A stretch of 64,000 nt of DNA from Neofusicoccum parvum (Eukaryota; Ascomycota; Dothideomycetes; Botryosphaeriales; Botryosphaeriaceae): assembly GCA_020912385.1 (NCBI GenBank), contig CP087222.1:124001-188000 (forward strand), in the 5' to 3' direction. Made by a program: the position numbers and the translations under genes. Within the stretch, counting starts at the first letter, position 1. Each line of letters opens with the position of its first letter. Of this stretch, positions 10,813-23,837 are shown piece after piece. Under the pieces are notes generated by a model, which was not told where the DNA came from, did no database searches, and worked only from the letters and a program-made list of their open reading frames with translations.

Positions 10813-13800
10813 TACTACTTAACGGGATTTCATCTCAAAAGATATAGTATTAAATCCATCCACCTCTTTGAACGGAGTCTCCAATGGCGGTAGCCTTTCC
10901 CCTCTGTCCACTCTCTTACCGCCTGAACTTTGCCTTGTTCATGTACTGTCGTGCTTATCCTCTTATCTTCTCTAGATTTCATCCGCCACTTTGAATATTA
11001 ATTCCACTTACAAATTACTTTTAAATCCTTCATGCTGTAGAAATATCTTAGCATAAATTTATCGAGTTTAATTTTAAAGCGTTTTTTTAATACATTATTC
11101 GAAAAAAAAAAAAGGTAGCCGATAGTGTATACAATTATTTCTCAACAAAAACCTAATAATATATAGAATTACACGAGAGAGAGAGAAACATCCTTAAAGA
11201 GTCAGCCCCTAGACAGAACGATTTCTAGCTGGCTAAGTTATAGAGGATTAACGACGGCAAAATCAACTCGCAGTTTAAAAAGGAAGTCTTTACTGACTAG
11301 TGACACCGCGTAAATGTGCCGTAACACAGACGCCCTTCTAACGAGACCAATCATTCATCTATCAGCCGGACAATATTTTACCGTAGGTCACGCCGGCGAT
11401 CTAGGCGATCCGCTTCCATGAAACAGCACGAGCCCAGATGCCGGATAACAGGCGCACATTCCACTCAGCTGAGACATCAACCATTCCAGTATACGGCCCT
11501 AGAAGCTAATCAAGAGCATGCACACAATATAGCTTCTTGCTGGTTCGCTAGTCCAACACACTCAAACGGCTGTATATAAATCACTAGGAATTCGGCGTCT
11601 CTATCGACATATCTCAAACTATTCCATCTCGAAACTCATCCACGGCCGAGTGATGCCTGGCTGATACCGGCCTTTTCCCTCCACCTCGACAACCCAACAA
11701 GTCAAAAGAGCACCCAACCAGCCCTTCCTCAACATCCGCCACGACACCTGCCCCTTAATCTTCCCCACCGTCGCCGGCACCCAGCCCGTCCCGCCCGGCC
11801 ACGAGTGTCCCCTGCGCTAACCGCTGGCCTCCTCCCTTTCACCCCGGTCGCCGACATAGCGCGGGACGCATGGCGGCGCGCGTACAGACTCAACGTACCG
11901 GGCCAGCTTTCACCGTGATGCTAACCATAGAGAGGCAATTTCAAGACTGGTAAACATAGAGGGTTAAGTAAGCTAACGGCGAAGCTGAAAATATAAAGTT
12001 GCGGCGTGCTGGTGCCGCAGGTTTTCACGAAGGTAGAGATGGTGCTCGCTGGCGTGAACGCATGTTTGGATCCGCTTAGTACCCAGGATGGTTTATCTGT
12101 TCGCATTGACTGAGGCATGCGGTGGTATGAATCGAGGATCAGACGGTGAGCTTTTCTGATCAAAATCTGAATGCTTTTCATGTTGAGCCTTTGGACGCCA
12201 TGATGTGACTACCAAGTCTGGGCCTTCATAGAATGGTCCTCGCTAAAGATGTTCATGCTCCCAAATATATGCAACAGACTTTTGTTAATGGACACATGAT
12301 TTGAGGCCCACCCTCCAATCTTGTTTGAGCATCTGAGGCCCGCGTGGCGTGACGGAAAGTATCGAGGCCGTTCCCTGACCCTCCCGAATGACGGTCAGGA
12401 TAGCCTCAACGTGTGACACTCCGGGGAGGACATGAATTGACCATTGACGTAACAACCGTGTTTGAAAGCGGCGCTGAGATCAACCATCACCCAAACCGAT
12501 ATTGAAATCGAAATACAATCAAGTTGAACCAATCGACAGGCGAAGTGAAAATGCCGTGCAGCCCAGCACAACAGAAGGTGCGAACGTGTGAACCCAGGCC
12601 AACGCAGCAGCAACACTCCTCTCCTACCAAGAGCGGCACTCGGGTACGCGGCACCGCACACGCCACCTACCCTGCTCCCTCGACTCCCTCTGGAGCCGGT
12701 AGGCGATTCGCCCCTCCAGCCGTTCGCCGCCGGGACCTGCTATGGCCCAGAGCAACCTCGCCCATTTTTCTTTTCTCTCTTTCGCGCACAGGGGAAGTCC
12801 ATGCTCTGCGTTATCACGTCCACCGACCATGCGGGTTGGTAGGTCCCACACCGGCGTTGGCGGGGGCGAGATAGGAAGGTAAGAGCAGTGGCATTTGCGG
12901 GCGGCCCGGCGTAGAGGCTCGTGCCAGCACGACATCGATTGCGAAACGGCGTTCTCGGCCGGGCCGCCGGTGACGAGCAGGAAGCGCCCCGGTCGTCTGC
13001 TTCCCCTTTGCCACCGCGCCTATTGGACCGCTGCTGCGTCGAACGGGCGGTTGGCGGGGCGGCCCCAGAATGTATGCTTGCTCCAAGCGAGCGCCACCGC
13101 CTGCGGGCCCGGATAACCTTGTGTATAAGGCCCGCGCGCTCCTTTCCGCTATTGTCTTGGATCGACGTCGGTGGACGGTGACGGGGCCGGCGCTGTCGAA
13201 AAACCTGCGAACAGGCGAGGCCCGCGGCAAGGTGTTTCAAGCGCCGGTTCCATGTAAGATACAAGGGGGGACCCCACAAGGTGGGTGCTGAGTCGGGTTA
13301 TCCGACAGGCGGGCGGAATGGTCTGCGTGATGGCCGTTTCAGGGGATCTGCATGCGTAACATGGAGCCGCGGCGGTCGAGAGACGCGAAAGAGGCATAGG
13401 GTACCGTGACGGGCCAATGGCCGTGGGCTTAATACTTATTACCCACTGCTCCGGCCGGGCTATTGTGTATACTCTTCTTTGGGAAGCTTCCATGCGGGCC
13501 GGGAGAGTGTGCACCCACGGCGCGGATAACAAGGAGGCTCTGGCCAAGCTCTGGAGGCGAAGACGACCGTTCGTCTCGGCGCTGCGTAAGCCTGTCACAC
13601 AAGCATTGGACAAGCAAAGCAGGACGGCCACACAACTGGCTGGCTAAAGACTCGATCCCAGCACGGCACTTCAGCGCTGCAGTGCCAAACACGTTTTACT
13701 TTTTCTCCGTCGGAACATGGCAGCAGGGAGCCGTGGGAGGAGCGCGGAGTTTCATTTGCTTAAGCCAAGAGCAAAGTAGTGGAGCTCTTGCACATGCGAG

Positions 13801-14373
13801 AAGCAGCCAACTGGGAGTGTTGTTAAGGTGCTGACGACGACTTTTGCTTGGCGGCGATCCGGGCTGCGGGGGAGGGCTGCCTGTACGGTAGCTGCCAAGC
13901 CAAACGCACCAGCCTAAGGCCCCTTTCGGCCTGCAGCTCCGAGACTCCCTCTCACAGGCAAGTCTATCAGAAGTTCAGAACGCCCGCCGGCCAATCACGC
14001 CGGACGTGTTTTAACGCGCGCTGTGGGGAGAGCCCGGGCGTTGCAGGGCGCGCCGCGGCGGGTGATGATACTCGGAGCCGTCGTGCCTGATTTGCCAAGC
14101 CGCCAGACAGGAAGCTTGAGGCATCCGCAAGGGTGGTCAGATGTAGCGACACCATGATCTGAATCCCGCCTGCCTCGAACAGCATGGCTCGTCTGGAGCG
14201 CGACACTTGGCGTCCTGCTTTGCCGCTCTCAGGGTGCTTCTGCCAGGGAGCAGTCCAATCTACGGGAGGGTGCGTACGCGGCGAGCAATATCGAGGCTCG
14301 GCACCAAACCTCTGGCGCTGCTTCTGGTGGTTGGTGTGTTGTGAGTGTGCTGGCCCTGTGACTGAGGAAGCAG
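10813..14373. other. Long intergenic region with AT-rich core and coding relics
   Basis: 3.5 kb. 10980-11200 is strongly AT-rich with an A-run at 11102-11114. 11665-11918 contains a coding-looking relic (listed). 12380-14370 is GC-rich with many overlapping open frames on both strands, none with recognisable motifs. The right end is the intradiol dioxygenase promoter. No RNA gene seen. Confidence 0.55.
11665..11918 (+). pseudogene. Relic of an unrecognised coding sequence
   Basis: In an otherwise AT-rich stretch, one frame reads NIRHDTCPLIFPTVAGTQPV and stops at 11820. An overlapping second frame then reads PVADIARDAWRRAYRLNV and stops at 11918. The composition and residue mix look protein-like, but there is no start codon, no clear splice site and no family I recognise. 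The frame change suggests a decayed gene fragment. Confidence 0.25.
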
Positions 14374-14380
14374 TATAAAA
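14374..14380 (+). promoter_or_regulatory. TATA box of the intradiol dioxygenase gene
   Basis: TATAAAA sits about 100 bp upstream of the ATG and is followed by a CT-rich tract typical of fungal transcription start regions. Confidence 0.6.
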
Positions 14381-14476
14381 CCCCTCCTACCAAGCCATGC
14401 TCTTGTCGCTCCACCACCCACACTCTCTCTTCTTCTCATTCAACCGCCTCAGCTGCAGTCCAGCCCCTCAATCATC

Positions 14477-16062
14477 ATGGTCAAGGTCTCTACTTCCCTG
14501 GTCTCTCTGGCCGTCAGCCTCTTCGCCGGCGGCGTCTTCGCTCACCCGGGCCACCATGGCACCACCGAGATGAAGTCTCGCGCCGAGTACATGGCCAACG
14601 CCAAGCGCACCTCGCTCTCCCACTGCGCCGACATCCTCAAGGCCCGCGGCACCATGGACAAGATCGTTGAGCGTCGCCAGGCCAAGCTTGAGAAGATCCG
14701 CGAGAAGCGTGGCATCAAGAAGAGTGAGCCGTCCGCCGCATGCCAGCGCGCGGTCGTTACTGATGGTTTTTGAATCGTAGGGTCTCTGCTCAAGGCTCGC
14801 GACTTCGATGATGTCCTCAACACCGACCACGAGTCCAACCTCACCGGCATCAGTAAAGCCCCTCACGTCATTCCTTTACCAGGCGAGCCGAGTTACTGAT
14901 CAAAGACAGCTCCCGAGACTGACCCTGCGACCTTCTTCGGTGACCTTCCGTCCTGCGTATGCTGACCCGGGATTGGCCCTGGAATACCCGCTGATTTTCT
15001 GGATAGGTCCTGTCTCCCGAGGTCACCGAGGGCCCTTACTACGTCAGTGGTGAGACGGTCCGCACCGACATGACTGAGGAAGAGCCTGGCGTGTGAGTTG
15101 CCGCCTCGTCACACTTACCGAATGTAGTAGTTCTGATGTCTGGGTCAACAGTGAACTCTACGTCGACGTCATGGTCATGGACACTGAGACCTGCGAGCCT
15201 ATCTCGGACGTTGCGCTTGACTTCTGGGCTTGCAACTCGACTGGTGTCTACTCTGGTGTTGTTGCCGGCGGCAACGGCAACCAGGCCGACGAGACGAACC
15301 TCCAGAACAAGGCGCTCCGCGGTATTCAGTTCAGCGATGCCGACGGGTGAGACCCACCTCTTGCCAGAATGAGGGTGAAGCAGTTACTGATTCCTGCCGG
15401 TGACAGCGTGATCGACTTCCTCACCATCTTCCCGGGCCACTACACTGTAAGAAACTCGGCGAAGGAAAGATGAAGCCAGCTGCTGACTGAATGCTACAGG
15501 GACGCACCAACCACATCCACGGTACTGTGACGATGGAAACGAGATGTCAAATGACGAACCTACTGACGTTCACATAGTCATGTCTCACCTCAGCGCCGAG
15601 GCGCTGCCCAACGGCACCATCACGTCGGGCCAGGTCTCGCACGTCGGGCAGCTCTTCTTCGACCAGGACCTCATCGACCTCGTCGAGACGGCCAGCCCGT
15701 ACGTGGACAACACGCAGAGCCAGGTACGTCGGGGCAGGCAGCGACACGCGCGGCACCACACTGACAGTTGACGGCAGATGCTCAACGTCGACGACGGCAT
15801 CATGGAGCAGGAGTCGGCGACCAGCGACCCGGTGGTCTCGTACGTGCTGCTGGGCGACACGATCGAGGAGGGCATCTTCTCGTGGATCAGCTTCGGCATC
15901 GACACGACCATCAACAAGACGGTCAGCGCGGCGTCGTCGTGCTACGCCGAGGGCTGCGTGGCCAACGAGAACGCGGGCGGCCCTGGCGGACCTCCCCCAG
16001 GTAATGGCTCCTTCCCGTCCGGCGTCTTCCCGCCCGGCGCGACGCCGCCGGCCAGGAAGTAG
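14477..16062 (+). CDS. Secreted intradiol ring-cleavage dioxygenase
   Basis: Extracellular Fe(III) dioxygenase that opens catechol-type rings between the two hydroxyls; fungal secreted members act on lignin-derived or plant phenolics. Join(14477..14723, 14781..14852, 14910..14956, 15007..15092, 15152..15346, 15407..15446, 15500..15521, 15578..15723, 15778..16062), 379 aa, nine exons. Signal peptide of about 22 residues ends GGVFA, followed by HPGHH. The core shows EVTEGPYYV (first Tyr ligand), a DFW motif and PGHYTGRTNHIHV, which supplies the second Tyr, the conserved Arg and both His ligands, so the metal site is complete. The C-terminus is Gly/Pro-rich (GGPGGPPPG) after a Cys pair. Exon 7 is only 22 nt. 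The beta-xylosidase follows on the same strand. Confidence 0.92.
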
Positions 16063-16989
16063 ACGGGCTCGCTGATTCGGACTGCAGCTGCTTGAACACC
16101 CCGTGCGTTCGTACGAGCGACAGCGGAGAGGCGCGAGGCGGCAGGACGGATTGGGTGATGGTTGCGTGACGGACGAGAGCCGAGGGGCGAGCAGGGCTTG
16201 GGCTGGGCGCTTGTACACAAAATGGACAATCGTTTCTCTTGGCTGATCCCCACCAGCGTGAACTGATGGAGTCGTGGACTGACGGAAAGGGGCCCAGTCA
16301 GCGTGCGGCAAGCCCGGGAGCATGAATCGACGTCTTGCGATGCGCGCACGATGCGGAGGATAAGACGACGGGTAAAGGCGGCGGGTAAATGGGCGGCGAA
16401 ACCGCGGGCCACGGCCACGGGCGTCGGAAGCGGGCAGCTGGCCTTGGTCGACGTCAGCTGCGGTGCGCGACCCTACCACTGCCACTGCGAGCACTCGCCT
16501 CCTTCCGACGCCGGCCGCCCAAGAAGCCTCCCACCGGCTCGCCTCTCCCAGGAATCGGCTGATCGACACGCCGAACTCTCGCCGGCGCCGCCCGCGGCTG
16601 CTAAGCTCGGGAAGCATTCAGGCAGAATGGCGAGCCCGCGAATCGCCCCAGCTTTCGCCGCATGTTTGCGCGCGATATCTCCTGCACTCCCCGGCGGTGG
16701 CGCCAGCTCCCATTGCTTGACCAGCGTTGCCCGAATCGGAGCTCCCGGCTTCGAGTCAGCGCGCCCTGCCGCGGATGAGCCGACCCCGCAACCATGTAGT
16801 ACTCCACACGCCGCCGCCCTGGTCCTGCAGCGGTGTACGAGATCCTATGTCGTACGTGCGGAGAATCCGATCAACTTCCATGGAGCAGTCTGCCGTACTT
16901 AAGCAGCCGCACGCGGCTCTTGTTGCTGCCCCTCGTGCCCTCTGTAGCCCGCGTCTCCCCTCCTCCAATCCCTCCCACGTCCTGCAGTC
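16063..16989 (+). promoter_or_regulatory. Intergenic region, presumed beta-xylosidase promoter
   Basis: 927 bp between dioxygenase stop and xylosidase start. I looked for the XlnR-type GGCTAA core and did not find a convincing copy; several GCGGAG/CCCCGC-like CreA-type cores occur but are common in GC-rich DNA. No gene seen. Confidence 0.4.
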
Positions 16990-19930
16990 ATGTCGTTGCG
17001 GACAGGCCTCGCCGGTGTTGCCGCTCTCGCCGCCCAGGCTTCGGCTCTGACAACCTTTGGCTTTCCTGACTGTGTAAATGGTCCTCTTAAGGACAACCTG
17101 GTCTGCGACAGCTCTGCCAGTGCGTGCCCCCCTTGCTGTACTGCCCTCCTGCATACATGAACCACATACTCACGTGGCTGTACCACCGCAGCCCCCCTCG
17201 ACAGAGCAACCGCTCTCGTCAACGAACTCACCCTCGAGGAGAAGCTCAACAACACCGGCAACACCAGCCCAGGCGTCCCGCGTCTGGGCATCCCCCAGTA
17301 CCAATGGTGGAACGAAGGTTGGTGGCGGATCCATCCTCTTCCATTGCTCTCGACTACTGTCGACCAGACTGGGAAAAGAAGAAAGAAAGAAAGAGAAAGA
17401 AAAAGGCTGACATATTCTTCAGCGCTCCATGGCGTGGCATTCACGTTCCCCGCGAAGCCCATGACCGACTCGGGCAACTTCTCGTCCGCGACCTCTTTCC
17501 CGCAGCCGATCCTGATGGGCGCCGCGTTCGACGACGAGTTGATTTACGAAGTGGCCAGCGTGATCAGCACCGAGGCGAGGGCGTTCAGCAACGGGGGACA
17601 TTCCGGACTGGACTACTGGGTATGTTCGTGCTTGTGGTAGAACGAGGGTATATGCTAACCGGGGGTGTTTTTCTCAACTGCAGACGCCGAACATAAACCC
17701 TTACAAGGATCCGAGATGGGGTCGTGGACAAGGTACGTTCTGGCCTGAGCTGCAGGATCTTGAAGATTGGCGGCGGCGGCGGCGGCGGCGGCGGTGGTGG
17801 TGGTGACCGGAGTCACTAATTCCCTGAACTGGAGAAGCGTGGTTTGAGGCTTGGATGAATTGCTGACTGACTGACCGTTGCAGAAACACCTGGAGAGGAC
17901 CCGTTCCACCTTGCAAGCTACGTGCAAAACCTAATCCGCGGTCTGGAAGGCGATCAAGACGATCCGTACAAGAAGATCGTGGCGACGTGCAAGCACTTCA
18001 CCGGCTACGACATGGAGAACTGTGAGTCTTGAGAACCCAATGGCAGGGAAAATTGTCTGTTAACTCGACCGGTTTGCAGGGAATGGCAACTTCAGATATC
18101 AGTTTGATGCTCAGATCAGCCAGCAGGACATGGTCGAGTACTACATGCCGCCCTTCCAGGCGTGCGCCAGGGAGGCCCGGGTTGGAGCGTTCATGTGCTC
18201 GTACAACGCCGTCAACGGTGTTCCCACCTGTGCCGATCCGTGGCTGCTCCAGACGGTTCTGCGTGAGCATTGGGGCTGGGAAGAGGATGACCACTGGGTC
18301 GTTAGTGACTGCGACGCCATCCAGAATGTGTACCTGCCGCACGAATGGGCCGAGACTCGGGAGCAGGCCGTTGCCGACTCTCTCAACGCCGGAACGGGTA
18401 AGATCCAATTGATCGCTGTTGATCTGGCGCTTGCTTACCGTCTTTTGCAGACCTCAACTGTGGAACATACTACCAGAAATACCTGCCAGGTGCCTATGAC
18501 CAGGGGCTGATCAACGACACCACCCTGAATAGGGCTCTGACCAGGTACGTGTCTCTCGCCACGGAAGTACCAAGCTGACATGTCGCCAAAGGACCTACTC
18601 GTCCCTGATCAAGCTCGGCTACTTCGACGCGAGCGATTCCCAGCCTTACCGCCAGCTTGGCTGGTCGGACGTGAACACGCAGCACGCACAGGACCTCGCG
18701 CTCAAGGCGGCCCAGGAAGGAATCGTGCTGCTAAAGAACGATGGCCTCCTCCCGCTGTCGCTGGACGGGGTCTCCTCCATCGCCCTGATCGGCTCGTGGG
18801 CCAACGCCACGGAGCAAATGCAAGGCAACTACGCCGGCACCGCGCCGTACCTCCACTCGCCCCTGTACGCGGCGCAGCAGCTCGGCGTGACGGTCAACTA
18901 CGCCGAGGGCGCGTCGCAGGCCAACCCGACGACGGACGACTGGGGCGCCGAGTACACCGCGGCCGAGAACTCGGACGTCATCATCGTGGTCGGCGGCATC
19001 GACAACGACATCGAATCCGAGGAGCTGGACCGCGTGTCGCTGGCGTGGTCGGGCCCGCAGCTGGACATGATCACCAAGCTGGCCGAGTACGGCAAGCCCG
19101 TCATCGTCGTGCAGATGGGCGCCGGGCAGCTCGACTCGACCCCGCTCGTCTCCAACGCCAACATCTCCGCACTGCTCTGGGGCGGCTACCCGGGCCAGAG
19201 CGGCGGCACCGCGCTCTTCGACGTGCTGACGGGCGCGGTCGCGCCGGCCGGCCGCCTGCCCATCACGCAGTACCCGGCGCGGTACGCGCGCGAGGTGCCC
19301 ATGACCGACATGTCGCTGCGGCCCAGCGCCAGCTCGGCGGGGCGCACGTACAAGTGGTACAACGGCAGCGCCGTCTTCCCCTTCGGCTTCGGCCTGCACT
19401 ACACCAACTTCTCGGCGGCCGTGACGTCCGCGCCCGCCGCGTCGCACGCCGTCGCCGACCTGGTGGCCGGCTGCAACGCGACCGCGAAGCTCGACCTCTG
19501 CCCCTTCGCCACGCTCGCCGTCGACGTCGCCAACGACGGCGCCGTCGCCTCCGACTACGTCGCCCTGGCCTTCCTGACCGGCGCGTTCGGCCCCGCGCCC
19601 CACCCGCGCGCCAGCCTGGTCGCGTACCAGCGGCTGCGCGGCATCGCGGCGGGCGGCACAATGACGGCGTCGCTCAACCTGACGCTGGGCAGCCTGGCCC
19701 GCGTCAACGCCGACGGCGACAAGGTGCTGTACCCGGGCGACTACGCGCTCGTGTTCGACGTGCCGGGCGCGCTCGAGAAGGCGACGGCGAACTTCACGCT
19801 GACGGGCGACGAGGTCGTGATCGAGAGCTGGCCGCGGCTGGATGCGGGCAGGGCGGGCAGCGGCGTGGTGAACGTGCCGAGCGACTACTACGAGGGCGGG
19901 TTCGGGTCGGTGCAGCAGGAGGTGCTGTAG
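16990..19930 (+). CDS. GH3 beta-xylosidase, secreted
   Basis: Exo-acting enzyme releasing xylose from xylo-oligosaccharides. Join(16990..17119, 17192..17317, 17423..17619, 17684..17732, 17884..18021, 18080..18397, 18451..18544, 18592..19930), 796 aa. Signal peptide 1-19 ends AQASA. The N-terminal GH3 domain has [34 protein letters not shown] and the nucleophile motif VVSDCDAI (Asp290). The C-terminal GH3 domain begins at about residue 390 (EGIVLLKNDGLLPL) and includes GNYAGTAPYLHSP, a signature of the fungal beta-xylosidase branch rather than beta-glucosidase. A fibronectin III-like domain ends the protein. The second intron (17318..17422, 105 nt) contains a purine-rich AAAG tract and the fourth (17733..17883) a CGG tract. 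All eight exons join in frame. Confidence 0.94.
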
Positions 19931-22549
19931 ATGGAGGGGAGGGCTCGTGGGCGGCCTGGTAATGAGTGAGGTAGTTTGTAATGAACTGAACGGTAATGTG
20001 AGATGTGTTGATTGACTGGACGGCAGTGACGTCTTGTTGGAGTGCGTGCATCGTCGGAGGCAGCAATGTCACTGCTCCTGCATTGTGAAGTGAGACGGAG
20101 ACATGGGATACATGTGCAGAGGTGAAGTCGGGGTCAATGTTAGCCGACGGCTAGTGAGAAGACTGTACAGCCTCTTGGTAGATAACCAAGCTTGGCCACG
20201 AAGAGTGGAAGCGTTCAGTGAGATGGGTCTGGCATGCACTGTCGAGGGCTCTTGTGTCTGACAATCGCTTCGGATACCCACCCCACGGTGCCTCTCGGAT
20301 GTACACACACAGTAAGTGCCCTGCTGTCCTTTGATTCATGGAGCCATCCAGCTGTCCCCGGTACTGACCCTGCTCTCAGCAGCGAAGAAAAAGAAAGCAT
20401 GCCGACGACAACGCAACCTCGTCCCGCCGTCCAACCGACAGGGCGCTTAAGACACAACGGTCACCCGTCCACCGTCATCACAGCGTCCGAAAGCAGTCAT
20501 CGTCGACGCAGATCGACCCACACTCAACAAACCGGGGAACCGCGAGCGCCCGGGTGACTTCGGCAGATGTTCCGGACGGCCCTTTTCACCGCTTCTTGTG
20601 GGAATAATTTTTTTTTCCTTTGCTTCCCTTCTCTTTCCCGCGGCGCCCCACTGCTCTACCCTGCCTTACGGGTCCAGGGACTTGGTGATGACGCTGGCGC
20701 CCGATGAGGTGAGCAGCATATTCCGTTTCTGGCGGGCGTGTCTCATGCCGAACCGTCAACACCAACCGCGCGGACTTACGCAGAACCTCAGGACCACGGG
20801 GCTGTCAACACTTCCGACGCGAGAAGTGACGCTGACATCACTCCCCATCGTCTCTCCTCCCTGTCACCCGCAGCCTACGTCGCTAGACGTCACCACACTA
20901 ATCGACTTTTTTTTTTTTCCTTTCCGCTGTCTCACACAGATTAATAAAACCACCGGAGTAACTCCCTTTTTCCCCAGAACACCCAGTCGAAGACAAGTGG
21001 AAAAAAAAATAATAGCACCAGCAATAATCCACCGCCGTGAAAACGTGTCATCTATAAGTACCCGCCAACCCGGTTTCACGCCTGAAACCCAGTTTCCTCC
21101 GCGAGACGGAGTCCCATGGCACGCGCGCGAACGCCGCACAGCCCGGAACGCGCCGAAAAGGAGATCTCCGGGCGTCCAATCAACCCCGACGGAAGGCGGC
21201 GGCGGCGGCGGCGGCGGCAGGGAACGGGACGCCGCGATGGAAAGGAAAAAAAAATAAGATGACGATAAGCGGTTATAGCAGAGCAAGGGCCCCGGCTGAT
21301 ATAGCGGAAGAGAAGGGACGGACCTTCTGTGTCCGTCGTGGCTGCGTGGAAGGATTGCGGAAGGATTGGTTTGGAAGGAGGAGTGATGCGTTGCGTGGGG
21401 GAGGGTTGGCCGGGCGGTTCTGACTGTGCGTACGTACGTAAGGTTTTGCTCTTCGTGTGCGCCTTTGTCGCCTCTACGGACGAGCGAGTGGTAGAAGAAC
21501 GCGGGTAGTGCATATCTTGTATTTTCGCCCTGTGAAATCAGGCGTCTAGAGTGTCTCGAAGAGAATCATACGTGTCAGTTTCACTACACCAGGCATTGAA
21601 AGGCCACGGCTGATGGCAGATTTTAGAATTGCGGCAGCTGGTCTGAAGGAATAAGAAAGGTTCATGCGATCTTCCAGAAGAAACGTGATCAAGATTGAGC
21701 GGGAGAGTGGAAAGAAAAGTACAAGAAAACATCCTTTCTATCTCCCACGCAGGAAGAAGACAAAGACAACAGATCCCCTAGTATTGATGAGAAGGGAAAA
21801 CGAACGAGCCTCTCCGCCTTTCCAAATGCCACGAACCTCTTCTATAAAAGCAACCGTTGACGATGATCAGAAACAGCGTGTAAAGAAAACGGGAACGCCC
21901 CAGCACCACTCCCTCCTACATGATTGTGCATATGTGTGTGAGAACTCCAATCTGCACGTGTTTGCGTGTTTTTTTTCTTTTTCTCCCTCCAAGCGGTGGT
22001 CCCCCTCTCTTCCAACAATCAACCATCCCCGTCTCTCCACTGATGCTCAAGCCCCGTCCTCCTCTCCCGCCCGGTGCGCAGTCTCTTGTGTGGTGCGGGA
22101 ACCGCGTTCTCCCTTCTCCTCCTCTTGCCGTCTCGTGATGTGTCAAATGTTGAATCTCTCGCCCGCGCTCTTTGTCCCTGACCATCCGCTGCCCACGCTC
22201 TCTCCACGCCGCCGAACAGCCCACCGGAAGAAGCAGAAGAAGAAGAAGAAGAAGACAAAAACGAAGATCGTGCCGCTGATGAGTGATGACTGGTATTTCC
22301 GCGGGGAAGACAAAACAGTGCGGGCGCCCGCGGTGCGCGCGGCGGAGGGTAGGTGGCCGAGGTCGCGGACAGGTGGTTTCGTTCCCGCAGCATCATCTCA
22401 GAACTTTCTAAAAAACTTTTGACCCCGGGATCATGAATCAGCCTTTCGCGCTCTTCCTCGAAACAAGACGAACAATCTGGCCGGTGAAGGGGGGAGGCGG
22501 GGGCAGAAGACCACGCCATGGTTCAGCCAAGGAAGAAAAAAGTAGATTA
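19931..22549. other. Intergenic region rich in simple repeats
   Basis: 2.6 kb between convergent genes. It holds T- and A-runs near 20908-20920 and 21001-21010, (GGC)8 at 21195..21218, and an AAG-rich tract near 22229-22255. Long open frames here translate to low-complexity protein and show no motif. Confidence 0.6.
21195..21218 (+). repeat. (GGC)8 microsatellite
   Basis: Eight perfect GGC units in non-coding DNA. Confidence 0.9.
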
Positions 22550-23837
22550 TCACTTGCTCCACACCCGGCTATGCGCCACCAGCGCCCAATCGATATCCCG
22601 CCACAGCTTGTACTTCTCGCGCACGTCGTCGTCGAACAGCGCGTCCAGGCCGCGGCGCCAGCCCTCCTCGCGCCCGCGGCTGCGGGCCTCGCAGTACTCG
22701 CGCTCGGGCGGGCTGTAGCCGGCCGTCTCCCAGTCCAGGATGCCGGTGATGCGCAGGGTCTTGGGGTCGACCATGATGTTGACGGGCTGCAGGTCGCCGT
22801 GCGTGAAGACCTTCTCCTCGAACGCGTCCTGGGCGCGGATGCGCGCGACCAGCGGCTCGTCCGTGTCGTTGAGCTGGCCCGTGGCGCGTGAGTTGCGCAG
22901 CGCCTCGATGACGCCCAGGTTGTAGTCGACGCGCGTCGAGAAGGGCCCGTAGGTCTTCTGCTCGCCCGGCTGCGCCAGGCACAGGTGCTTGAAGACGAGG
23001 TCCTCGCACGGCCCGCCGGGCCCGCTGCCCGGCTCGATGGCCGGCGTCGGCGGGGCGGGCGGCGACGTCTCGCCGGTGTGCGGGTTGTAGGTGTCGGAGC
23101 CGTTGCTGCTGGAGCCGGTGCTGCCGCGGTGGTGCGGGTGGTGGTGGTGGCTCTGGTCGCCGTAGTTGGCGATGCTGCTGCCGCCGCCCAGGCTGCCGTA
23201 CCAGGTGCCGTGCAGCCGGCGCCACTGCTCGACGAAGCCGCGCAGCTGCTGCATCACGGCCCGCCGCTTCTCGTCGTCCAGCCGGTCCCACACCTCGGCC
23301 AGCGGCCGGCCCTCGATCTTCTCCATCAGGATGAAGCCCAGCTCGTCCTTGATGAAGCTCTGGTACACCTCCGGCACCGGCACGCCCGGCAGCCGTGCCT
23401 TCACGAACCGCATCGCCTCGGCCTCGGCCATGCCCACCGTTGGGCCCTTCTTCAGGATCGCGTTCGCCGACGGCAGGTAGAAGATGCGCGGGCCCAGCTT
23501 CTCCGGGAACAGGTCCACCGCGTTCTCTGGTATCAGCGGCACGTCTTCAGACAGGAGGCGCCACGGCCGCCGCGGCACCCGGCTTCTGTAAGTATGCAAC
23601 GTCCGTTAGATTCATGCCCTGTCGCGGGGGATGACGCAAAAAGTGGGTCTGGAGGGGTGGAGGGGCACCAGGGGCACGCGAGAGGCAGCGCAGCGGCAGT
23701 GACGGGACGAAGAGAGAGGGAGGGAGAGAGAGAGAGAGAGAGAGAGACACAGAGACAGACACGCCGGACCGCGACGCTGGTAGACGGGAGCAGTGTGTCT
23801 GCGAGACATACCTTGGAGTCGGTGTTGTTGTGCCCAT
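22550..23837 (-). CDS. APH-fold phosphotransferase (kinase-like), substrate unknown
   Basis: Member of the large fungal aminoglycoside-phosphotransferase/choline-kinase fold family; substrate cannot be read from sequence. Complement(join(22550..23585, 23812..23837)), 353 aa. Visible motifs: GFILMEKIEGRPLAEVWD (hinge region), catalytic loop FTHGDLQPVNIMVDP (HGDxxxxN) and metal-binding GILDWETAGY, so it is probably an active kinase. An insert near residues 155-200 is rich in His, Gly and Ser (six His around HHHHPHH). The first exon is 26 nt; the start is the ATG just before the donor, because the open frame further upstream lacks an ATG. The intron is 226 nt, long for this genome, and carries a (GA)n repeat at 23725..23748. 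Confidence 0.85.

Noticed and set aside
12395..14206. Several 80-180 codon frames upstream of the dioxygenase
   Set aside because: GC-rich random open frames without family signal.
18580..19962. 460-codon frame over the beta-xylosidase
   Set aside because: Shadow of GC-rich third positions; Arg/Gly/Ala-rich with no motif, fully inside a well-supported GH3 gene.
20598..22422. Two frames of 219 and 252 codons between xylosidase and APH kinase
   Set aside because: They translate simple repeats and poly-purine/pyrimidine tracts.
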